Below are positions 1-5,229 of a DNA stretch of 5,467 nucleotides, piece by piece. Below the pieces are notes generated by a model. The model was not told the origin of the DNA. It was given only the letters and a program-made list of their open reading frames with translations, and ran no database searches. The stretch's first letter is position 1. Each line of letters begins with the position of its first letter. The DNA is taken from positions 1 through 5,467 of the forward strand of contig CAJXME010000100.1 of the NCBI GenBank assembly GCA_913056245.1, written 5' to 3'. Made by a program: the position numbers and the translations under genes. Source of the stretch: an uncultured Alphaproteobacteria bacterium. Lineage in GTDB: Bacteria > Pseudomonadota > Alphaproteobacteria > Puniceispirillales > UBA1172.

Positions 1-1040
1 AGCGGCAAGCCATCGGGCGCGTAAGGTATTGGGCCATTGACCACACGGGTGATCCCGCCTTGACCCAAAATCGGCACGCGTTTGCAAGCGTCATCGATAT
101 ACCATTCCAGCCGTTCCAGATCGTCATTCCAGAGTTGGAAGGAAAAATCATCAGGCCGAGGATCATCAGGGGTGACCCAATGCGCTTTGCAATTAAATTC
201 ATAAGGCCCCAATAACAGGCCATCTTTTTCTTGGCGCAAATAATAGGAACTATCGGGGTCGCGCAAGAGCGGCAGTTTCTTGTCGCGCTGTTGCAATTCT
301 TCGATGCTTTCGGTGATCAAATATTGATGCGCCATGGAAACGCAAGGCACATCACGGCCAAACATCTTGCCCACTTCATCGGCGCGATAGCCTGCGGCAT
401 TGACCACATATTCGCAGCGCACCTCACCAATGGGGGTTTTGACCAGCCATTCATCGCCAACGCGTTCAACGCCAGTCACGGGACAGAAGCGGATGATTTG
501 CGCGCCCATATCCCGCGCGCCCTTGGCCAAGGCTTGGGTTAATTGCGCGGGGTCAATATCGCCATCAAACGGGTCCCATTGCCCGGCATACAGGTCATGC
601 ATCTCAAGGAACGGGTAAATCTCCTGCATCTCTGCGTTTGACATTTCTTGGAATTCGACCCCCATCTGACGTCCCATGGCTTCGACATGGCGGAATTCTT
701 CCATGCGCTGGCGGCTATGGGCGAGGCGGATGGCGCCGGTGACATGGTAATTCATGGGGTAATCCACCTCTTCGCCCAAGCGGCGATACAATTCGGTGGA
801 ATAGGATTGAATTTTCATGATCGTCCATGACCCAACATAATTCGGGCAATTGCCCGCCGCGTGCCAAGTCGATCCGGAGGTCAGTTCATTTTTTTCCAAA
901 AGCAAACAATCGGTCCAGCCCATCTTAGCCAAATGATAAAGCACCGATGATCCCACTGAACCGCCGCCAATGACCACCACCCGCGCGGTTGATGGCAGTT
1001 TTCCTGTGGCTTTGCTTGCGTCTTTCGTTTGTTCCGTCAT
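1..1040 (-). CDS. Dimethylglycine/sarcosine dehydrogenase-like FAD oxidoreductase, N-terminal part
   Basis: The first 346 residues of a flavoprotein are visible and the rest lies beyond the left edge. An N-terminal tail of about 19 residues leads into a Rossmann FAD-binding strand (VVVIGGGSVGSS, about 21-32) and an acidic residue ending the second strand (E49). Next comes TSGSTWHAAGN (54-64). In mitochondrial dimethylglycine dehydrogenase the histidine of this WHAAG motif carries covalent FAD, so H60 is the candidate here. VVNAAGY and, near the visible end, NGPIPYAPDGLP also match the DAO/DMGDH family. Relatives oxidatively demethylate N-methylated glycines and usually continue into a GcvT-type folate domain, which cannot be checked here. 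The start has a GAGG ribosome site 7 bases upstream. The gene follows an XRE/cupin regulator by 38 bases and is probably co-transcribed with it. The exact substrate (dimethylglycine, sarcosine or another N-methyl amine) cannot be decided. Confidence 0.87.
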   Translation of the reverse strand, partial: MTEQTKDASKATGKLPSTARVVVIGGGSVGSSVLYHLAKMGWTDCLLLEKNELTSGSTWHAAGNCPNYVGSWTIMKIQSYSTELYRRLGEEVDYPMNYHVTGAIRLAHSRQRMEEFRHVEAMGRQMGVEFQEMSNAEMQEIYPFLEMHDLYAGQWDPFDGDIDPAQLTQALAKGARDMGAQIIRFCPVTGVERVGDEWLVKTPIGEVRCEYVVNAAGYRADEVGKMFGRDVPCVSMAHQYLITESIEELQQRDKKLPLLRDPDSSYYLRQEKDGLLLGPYEFNCKAHWVTPDDPRPDDFSFQLWNDDLERLEWYIDDACKRVPILGQGGITRVVNGPIPYAPDGLP

Positions 1041-1078
1041 GGCGTCCTCGCTTAAATTCTCGTTCAATGGATCAATAT

Positions 1079-1705
1079 TTAATAAATCGGTGGGGCGATC
1101 ACCCAGATGATTTCCGTTGGGGTGGTGCCCGGGTTTTCCCAAGACATGTTGTCATGGGCAAAACTGAAACTATCCCCCGGCCCAAGATCAAAGACTTGAC
1201 CATCAATGGTCAGCCGAAATTGGCCTTTGATGATATAGCCGGCTTCTTCGGTGGGGCGATTGATGGTGCCCGCGCTCGAAGAGCCGGGGGCAAAAACTGA
1301 TCGCACCATTTCAAAAGCCCCGCCAAGGTCAGGGGATAGCAATTCTTCGGTTAATTGGGTTTCGTCATCGCGCATTTTACGGCGGGTCTCTGCGCGCACG
1401 ATATAAGATGATTCTCGGCTTGGCGGCGTGTGGGAGAAAAAGAAACTTACGGGCAAGCCAAACAGGCCAGCGATCAAGCGAATATCCGCAAGGCTAGGCT
1501 CGGATGATCCGCGCTCCACTTGGCTGAGCCATCCGACGGACCGATCCAACCGCTTCGCAAGGTCGGTCAAGGTCCAGCCTCGCCCCTGCCGAAGCGCGCG
1601 GATGTCATTGCCAATAAAACCAGAAGATTGCGTCAGATCGTCAGGAACACCGCTTGGTTGCGGCACCACGGCACGGTCTTCGCGATCATCATTCAGCTTG
1701 AGCAT
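1079..1705 (-). CDS. XRE-family regulator with C-terminal cupin sensor domain
   Basis: The 208-residue protein has a variable N-terminal tail (1-30), an XRE/Cro helix-turn-helix (about 31-90, with TLTDLAKRLDRS as the first two helices and WLSQVERGSSEPSL covering the recognition helix) and a cupin_2 domain (about 128-208, with EEAGYIIKG and LGPGDSFSF). This is the size and order of small-molecule-sensing regulators such as PuuR, which control amine and amino-acid catabolism. The cupin appears to lack the usual metal-binding histidines: the first motif reads INRPTEEAGY, and the PH before the last strand is replaced by NMSWENPG. It therefore probably binds its ligand without metal. A GAGGG ribosome site lies about 7 bases before the ATG. 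A duplicated dyad 24-76 bases upstream suggests autoregulation. The flavoprotein gene lies just downstream on the same strand and is the likely target. Family assignment is firm; the ligand is unknown. Confidence 0.92.
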   Translation of the reverse strand: MLKLNDDREDRAVVPQPSGVPDDLTQSSGFIGNDIRALRQGRGWTLTDLAKRLDRSVGWLSQVERGSSEPSLADIRLIAGLFGLPVSFFFSHTPPSRESSYIVRAETRRKMRDDETQLTEELLSPDLGGAFEMVRSVFAPGSSSAGTINRPTEEAGYIIKGQFRLTIDGQVFDLGPGDSFSFAHDNMSWENPGTTPTEIIWVIAPPIY

Positions 1706-1728
1706 GGCTGACCCTCATCACAACGCTC

Positions 1729-1781
1729 ATGAAAATTTTAAGTATCTTTTCACTGAAATGAAAAACGGGCAAGTCTTTTCA
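1729..1781. promoter_or_regulatory. Duplicated dyad, probable operator of the XRE/cupin regulator
   Basis: The half-sites TGAAAA (1730-1735), TTTTCA (1747-1752), TGAAAA (1759-1764) and TTTTCA (1776-1781) form two copies of TGAAAA-N11-TTTTCA exactly 29 bases apart. The identity extends to ATGAAAA-N9-TCTTTTCA in both copies. The second copy is a longer perfect dyad: GAAATGAAAA (1755-1764) pairs with TTTTCATTTC (1776-1785). The array ends 24 bases before the regulator's start codon, where an autoregulatory operator would lie. Binding by this regulator is inferred from position and symmetry. Confidence 0.6.
1744..1772 (-). promoter_or_regulatory. Weak candidate promoter for the regulator-oxidoreductase unit
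   Basis: On the minus strand TTGCCC (1772-1767) is followed after 17 bases by AAAGAT (1749-1744). This is a poor sigma-70-like match, three of six bases in the -10. Both elements fall inside the duplicated dyad, so a bound repressor would block them. The position is plausible but the sequence match alone is weak. Confidence 0.22.
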
Positions 1782-1860
1782 TTTCCAAATGGTGTTTTTT
1801 ATCGCTCTTTGTTTCATCCCTCATAAAAAGACACAAAGCCATTGGCTTAGGGGCTTTAAC

Positions 1861-1917
1861 TTGACTTGACCTGCTATAGTTTGACAGGCAGAACATCACA
1901 ATCACGTTAACGTTGAC
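1861..1917 (+). promoter_or_regulatory. TTGAC repeats and ACGTTAACGT palindrome upstream of the cyclophilin gene
   Basis: TTGAC occurs four times on the plus strand (1861, 1866, 1881 and 1913) in the leader of the prolyl isomerase gene, and the 10-base palindrome ACGTTAACGT lies at 1904-1913. One TTGAC (1866-1870) could be a -35 box with CAGAAC (1888-1893) as a poor -10 at 17-base spacing. TATAGT (1875-1880) looks like a -10 but has no good -35 at the right distance. The promoter probably lies here, but which boxes are used is unclear. Confidence 0.3.
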
Positions 1918-1933
1918 ATTGGAGCCGAGGCAA

Positions 1934-2443
1934 ATGCGCCTTAAATTTCTATCAATACTTGGAGCCTTGATATTCACCATGACCGAAACCGCAAACGCCG
2001 CAGGCACGCTCATCCTAGAAACCTCGAAAGGCGAGATTCGCATCGCGCTTCTGGAAACGCTTGCGCCTAATCATGTGTCGCGCATCAAAACCTTGGCCAA
2101 AGAAGGGTTTTATGACGGCATTATCTTTCACCGGGTAATCCCTGGTTTCATGGCGCAGACCGGTGATCCGACCGGCACCGGCATGGGCGGGTCAGGTCAA
2201 AACCTGAAAGCGGAGTTTTCCGATTATCAATACCAATACGGCACGGTGGGCATGGCGCGCGCCATGAGTCCTGACAGCGCCGATAGTCAATTCTTCATCT
2301 GCTTTGACGGCTGTGGCCACCTCACGGGTCAATACACGGTTTGGGGTCAAGTCGAAAGCGGCATGGAGGCCGTGGAAGCCATCAACGCGGGCGAGCCGCC
2401 TTCAGAACCTGATCAAATCATCACCGCCACGGTTGAAGAATAA
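1934..2443 (+). CDS. Exported cyclophilin-type peptidyl-prolyl cis-trans isomerase
   Basis: The 169-residue protein has a signal peptide (basic MRLK, hydrophobic core to about residue 16, probable cleavage after ANA at 20-22) and one cyclophilin domain from about residue 24. It should act as a periplasmic folding catalyst that isomerises X-Pro bonds, like PpiA. The signature FHRVIPGFMAQTGD (65-78) supplies the catalytic arginine (R67) plus F72 and Q75; SQFFICF (118-124) and the GQYTVWGQV strand follow. The site aligned with human CypA W121 appears to be histidine (H129), as expected for a bacterial form with low cyclosporin affinity. I chose the ATG at 1934, with GGAG nine bases upstream. An in-frame TTG at 1913 would add seven residues ahead of the signal peptide and has no evident ribosome site. 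The gene stands alone, divergent from the regulator and convergent with rarD. Confidence 0.93.
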   Translation: MRLKFLSILGALIFTMTETANAAGTLILETSKGEIRIALLETLAPNHVSRIKTLAKEGFYDGIIFHRVIPGFMAQTGDPTGTGMGGSGQNLKAEFSDYQYQYGTVGMARAMSPDSADSQFFICFDGCGHLTGQYTVWGQVESGMEAVEAINAGEPPSEPDQIITATVEE

Positions 2444-2468
2444 GACCTTACCCTAACGCTTTGACGTT

Positions 2469-3350
2469 TTATTCAGCCGCAGGCGATGTCTTGCGGCTGA
2501 AATTTTTATACCCCAAGACCACCAGCGCCAGCCATATCAGCCCAAAAGCATAGCCATCCAAAAGCGTGAAGGGCTCGCCATAAATCATCACGCCGCACAT
2601 CAAATGCAAGGTTGGCGCGAGGTAAAACAACAAGCCAGAAACCGCGATCCCAATCGCTCTGCTTGACGCGATGAACATCGCGAGCGGTACCGCCGTCACC
2701 ACCCCCGTCATCAAGGCCAGCGACGTATCCACACTGCCGCCTAAAACAAACCGCCCCGTTCCATCGAGCGCCAGCATCACCAAGAACACCACGGCAAGTG
2801 GCGTCAGCACCATGGATTCGGCTAAGAGGCCAACAATAGGGCCGGTTTCCCGGGTTTTATTGAGCAAAGTATAAAGCGTAAAACTGCACGACACTGTTAG
2901 CGAAACCAACGGCGCGCCGCCATTTTCATAGGCTTTTAGCACCACGCCTAGAAAAGCCAAACCAACGGCTAGCCATTCCAAGCGGTGCAATTTTTCGCCA
3001 AGGCCAAACACGCCCACGCCAACCACCATCAACGGGTAAATGTAATAGCCGAGGCTGGCCTCGATAATATGATCCGCATTGACCGCGTAAATAAAGGTGA
3101 ACCAATTGAGCGCCATCACCGAGCCGCTGATGATGATCGAGCGCAATTCGCGCCATGTGGTGAGCGCGTGATAAAGCCTTACCATCCGATGGGTGAAATA
3201 AGCCAAGACCAGCATCACCACCAAGGTCCAAACCACCCGATGCGCCACCACTTCAAGGGGGGCGAATTGGTTCATCATCTTAAAAAAGATCGGGGTGAGG
3301 CCCCATATTATGCTGGCGATAACGCCGATCAGAAATCCGCTATAGGGCAT
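2469..3350 (-). CDS. rarD: RarD, EamA/DMT-family inner-membrane transporter
   Basis: The 293-residue protein is very hydrophobic, with about ten predicted transmembrane helices arranged as two EamA repeats. It matches Escherichia coli RarD along its length: IWGLTPIFFK near the N-terminus (15-24), AHRVVW (36-41), NWFTFIYAVN (82-91), EASLGYYIYPL (97-107), WLAVGLAFLGV, then APTLHLMCGVMIYGE in the second repeat. The E. coli protein was named for chloramphenicol sensitivity; its natural substrate is not settled, and other EamA proteins export amino acids or metabolites. The ATG is preceded by AAGG about 6 bases upstream. Its last codons overlap the terminator of the convergent cyclophilin gene. 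It is divergent from the hydroxylase-aldolase operon across about 124 bases, so shared control is possible but unproven. The family call is firm; the substrate is unknown. Confidence 0.93.
   Translation of the reverse strand: MPYSGFLIGVIASIIWGLTPIFFKMMNQFAPLEVVAHRVVWTLVVMLVLAYFTHRMVRLYHALTTWRELRSIIISGSVMALNWFTFIYAVNADHIIEASLGYYIYPLMVVGVGVFGLGEKLHRLEWLAVGLAFLGVVLKAYENGGAPLVSLTVSCSFTLYTLLNKTRETGPIVGLLAESMVLTPLAVVFLVMLALDGTGRFVLGGSVDTSLALMTGVVTAVPLAMFIASSRAIGIAVSGLLFYLAPTLHLMCGVMIYGEPFTLLDGYAFGLIWLALVVLGYKNFSRKTSPAAE
2472..2507 (+). terminator. Intrinsic terminator of the cyclophilin gene, inside the rarD 3' end
   Basis: A perfect 10-base stem, TTCAGCCGCA (2472-2481) with TGCGGCTGAA (2492-2501), encloses a 10-base loop and is followed on the plus strand by AATTTTTAT. 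It begins 28 bases after the cyclophilin stop codon. The opposite strand lacks a T run after the stem (it reads TAAAACGTC), so the signal looks one-directional. The same bases encode the last ten or so residues of RarD. Confidence 0.68.
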
Positions 3351-3360
3351 GTCGCACCTT

Positions 3361-3380
3361 AAATATATTAATCTATATTT
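3361..3380. promoter_or_regulatory. AT-rich dyad in front of rarD
   Basis: AAATATA (3361-3367) and TATATTT (3374-3380) form a perfect 7-base inverted repeat around TTAATC, starting 11 bases upstream of the rarD ATG. It lies where the rarD promoter or leader should be and may be an operator, or merely a low-complexity AT-rich promoter stretch. I see no convincing -35/-10 pair for rarD. Confidence 0.25.
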
Positions 3381-3411
3381 TTATCACCCCATGGCAGGAT
3401 CGAATACTGTT

Positions 3412-3440
3412 TTGTCTTGAGTTTTGAATGTTTTCATATT
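3412..3440 (+). promoter_or_regulatory. Candidate sigma-70 promoter of the hydroxylase-aldolase operon
   Basis: TTGTCT (3412-3417) and CATATT (3435-3440) are spaced by 17 bases, each matching four of six consensus positions. A start near 3447 would leave a leader of about 28 bases before the ATG at 3475. No better pair is visible in this intergenic region. Confidence 0.4.
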
Positions 3441-3442
3441 GA

Positions 3443-3457
3443 GATAAATCATTATCA
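3443..3457. promoter_or_regulatory. Imperfect Fur-box-like dyad at the presumed transcription start
   Basis: GATAA (3443-3447) and TTATC (3452-3456) are inverted around ATCA. The right side, AATCATTATC (3447-3456), equals the right half of the classical Fur box, and ATTATCA (3451-3457) equals one heptamer of the 7-1-7 model. The left heptamer is off by one base of spacing. The downstream gene encodes an iron enzyme, which makes iron control conceivable, but one good half-site can arise by chance in AT-rich DNA. Confidence 0.22.
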
Positions 3458-3474
3458 CTCGAATGGAGAAACCC

Positions 3475-4113
3475 ATGAATGCGATCGAAAAAGACCGTAT
3501 CGTGATCCAAGATCATCTGGCGTCATCTCCCGATAAAGATAGTGTTGCCACTTTTGTGCCGGGCCCGGGGATTTGCAAATTAAATATGCGCGTTGATCTG
3601 GACGCGCTCAACGCTGACCTTAAAAAGATTCTTGAGCAAACGGACTATCATGGCGATGTGTTCAAAGCCTTGCCCGTGAACCGGCGCCCCGGCGCGGAAG
3701 ACGTGACCCAGACCGATTTATCGGGGCGGTATTACACCCGCCTTGATAGCCGGTATGAAGAAGTGGCGGTGGAAGACATTGTCGACGAAGCCGCTTACAC
3801 CGAACTCAATCCGCTTTTTACAGGAACCGCCTTTGAAGACGTTTTCAATACTTTGAAAGAACGCTTCACGCTGGGGCGGATGCGGGTGTTGTCCAAAGCC
3901 ATTTACAGTTGCAATTCGTGGCATCGCGACCCTGAGCCGCGGGTGCATATCCCGCTCGTGACCAACCCGGGATCGCTTTTTATCGTCAATCATCATTGCA
4001 CGCATTTGCCCGCTGATGGATCGGTTTATTTTACCGACACAAGAGGCTATCATACGGCGTTGAATGGCGGCCCTGACCCGAGGGTGCATATCGTCGCGGC
4101 AATCGCCACCTGA
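3475..4113 (+). CDS. Fe(II)/2-oxoglutarate-dependent hydroxylase, Asp/Asn or proline hydroxylase-like
   Basis: The 212-residue soluble protein has its recognisable motifs in the C-terminal third. WHRDPEPRVHIPLVTNPG (149-166) supplies an HxD pair (H150, D152), and H158 sits in the RxHxPL block typical of Asp/Asn beta-hydroxylases. LPADGSVYFTDTRGYHTALNG (from 178) supplies the distal histidine H193, and DPRVHIV holds R203, probably the 2-oxoglutarate anchor. The expected chemistry is O2- and 2-oxoglutarate-dependent hydroxylation; free amino acid, peptide or metabolite are all possible substrates. The N-terminal half (1-130) has no motif I recognise. I chose the ATG at 3475 because GGAG lies 6 bases upstream; an earlier ATG at 3463 would place that site inside the coding region. 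A threonine aldolase gene starts 39 bases downstream in the same operon, suggesting a beta-hydroxylated amino-acid intermediate (inference). Confidence 0.8.
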   Translation: MNAIEKDRIVIQDHLASSPDKDSVATFVPGPGICKLNMRVDLDALNADLKKILEQTDYHGDVFKALPVNRRPGAEDVTQTDLSGRYYTRLDSRYEEVAVEDIVDEAAYTELNPLFTGTAFEDVFNTLKERFTLGRMRVLSKAIYSCNSWHRDPEPRVHIPLVTNPGSLFIVNHHCTHLPADGSVYFTDTRGYHTALNGGPDPRVHIVAAIAT

Positions 4114-4152
4114 CGATTGGCCATCGATGTATTGATAGAAAGAGATTTACTT

Positions 4153-5229
4153 ATGTACGCCACCGCCATCAAAACAGCATCCTTATCAGCGGCTGATTTC
4201 AGAAGCGATACCGTCACCCGACCCGATGAGGGGATGATGGCAGCGATTCAAGCCGCTCCTGTCGGGGATGATGTTTATGGCGATGATCCAACCACATCAA
4301 AACTAGAGGCGGTGGCGGCAGAAATGCTGGGCAAAGAATCGGGTCTTTTTCTCACATCCGGCACTCAGTCTAATTTGGCCGGCGTCATGGCGCATTGCAA
4401 TCGCGGCGATGAGTATTTGATCGGCAAAACATATCATATCTACGCTTATGAAGCGGGAGGCACAGCCGTGCTTGGCAGTATTGTGCCTCACCCTTTGCCG
4501 GTGGATCATCGCGGTGCGTTAGCCGCTGAGGACATTGTCGCGGCCATCAAGCCCAATGATTCCCACGTCCCCATCACCCGTCTTTTATGCGTTGAAAACA
4601 CCGTTAATGGCATGGCGCAAAGCCAATCTTACATGGATGAGATGGCCAATCTTGCCCATGATCACGGCTTGAAAGCACATTGCGATGGCGCGCGCTTGAT
4701 GAACGCATCGGTGGCGCTCGGCGTCAGCGCCAAAGAATTGGTCAAAGGCTATGATACGGTTTCTCTTTGTCTGTCAAAAGGACTCGGCGCGCCGGCAGGA
4801 TCGGTGCTGGTTAGCGATCACGAGACCATCACCCGGGCAAGACGTTTGCGCAAAATGCTGGGGGGCGGGTTGCGGCAAAGCGGGATTCTCGCCGCCGCTG
4901 GCCTTTACGCGCTTGAACATAATATTGAGGGCTTGGCCGAGGATCACCGCCGCGCACGCCATTTGGTGAGCAAACTCGATGCTCTTGACGGGATCACGGT
5001 GAATGTCGAAGCCGTCGAAACCAATATGATCTTTATCCGCTTTGGCGATGACAGGGCATCGATTCCCGACACAGCCTTGACAGAATTAGCCCCCTTTATG
5101 GCAGACCACAACATCACCATCACCCCGGGGCGGGTGATGCGATGCGTGGTTCATCGCGATATCAACGATGCGGATATCGACGCGCTGGTCGACGCCCTTT
5201 CCGCTTTTATCGCGCGTTATGCAGATTAA
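4153..5229 (+). CDS. ltaE: L-threonine aldolase family enzyme (PLP, fold type I)
   Basis: The 358-residue enzyme cleaves L-threonine, allo-threonine or related beta-hydroxy amino acids to glycine and an aldehyde. FRSDTVTRP (16-24), VGDDVYGDDPTT (37-48), SGTQSN (69-74, phosphate binding), HIYAYE (95-100, with H95 stacking on PLP), HCDGAR (176-181, with D178 on the pyridine nitrogen and R181 near substrate carboxylate), SLCLSKGLGAPAGS (204-217, with K209 as Schiff-base lysine) and RKMLGGGLRQSG (233-244) appear in family order. Length is slightly above the 333 residues of E. coli LtaE, partly from about 14 extra N-terminal residues. The ATG at 4153 has only a weak AAGAGA site; an in-frame TTG at 4117, three bases past the hydroxylase stop, has none. 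Coupling to the hydroxylase suggests its true substrate may not be threonine. Its 3' end overlaps pyk by 23 bases. Confidence 0.92.
   Translation: MYATAIKTASLSAADFRSDTVTRPDEGMMAAIQAAPVGDDVYGDDPTTSKLEAVAAEMLGKESGLFLTSGTQSNLAGVMAHCNRGDEYLIGKTYHIYAYEAGGTAVLGSIVPHPLPVDHRGALAAEDIVAAIKPNDSHVPITRLLCVENTVNGMAQSQSYMDEMANLAHDHGLKAHCDGARLMNASVALGVSAKELVKGYDTVSLCLSKGLGAPAGSVLVSDHETITRARRLRKMLGGGLRQSGILAAAGLYALEHNIEGLAEDHRRARHLVSKLDALDGITVNVEAVETNMIFIRFGDDRASIPDTALTELAPFMADHNITITPGRVMRCVVHRDINDADIDALVDALSAFIARYAD

Noticed and set aside
231..830. Plus- and minus-strand open frames of 60-103 codons across this stretch
   Set aside because: They overlap the continuous minus-strand flavoprotein frame, which carries recognisable family motifs throughout. 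None of the shadow frames shows a motif or a ribosome site.
1428..1826. Plus-strand frame of 132 codons antisense to the XRE regulator
   Set aside because: It is arginine/serine/proline-rich without any family signature, and its 5' part lies wholly antisense to the clear helix-turn-helix coding sequence.
1835..1857. Inverted repeat AAAGCC-N11-GGCTTT as a possible terminator
   Set aside because: There is no T run directly after the stem on either strand and no gene ending here; a weak six-base stem in a promoter region is not enough.
1750..2043. Minus-strand frame of 97 codons crossing the 1706-1933 intergenic region
   Set aside because: It runs antisense to the cyclophilin signal peptide and through its promoter region, with low-complexity composition and no recognisable domain.
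2985..3362. Plus-strand frame of 125 codons rich in histidine
   Set aside because: Its composition is the complement of hydrophobic membrane-helix codons in rarD, a common artefact of antisense reading.
3718..4089. Minus-strand frame of 123 codons inside the hydroxylase gene
   Set aside because: It is antisense to the conserved iron- and 2-oxoglutarate-binding motifs; no independent motif is present.
3475..5229. Reading the pair as the beta-hydroxyaspartate cycle
   Set aside because: The aldolase of that cycle belongs to a different PLP fold (D-threonine aldolase-like), and the cycle's dehydratase and imine reductase are not present in the window.
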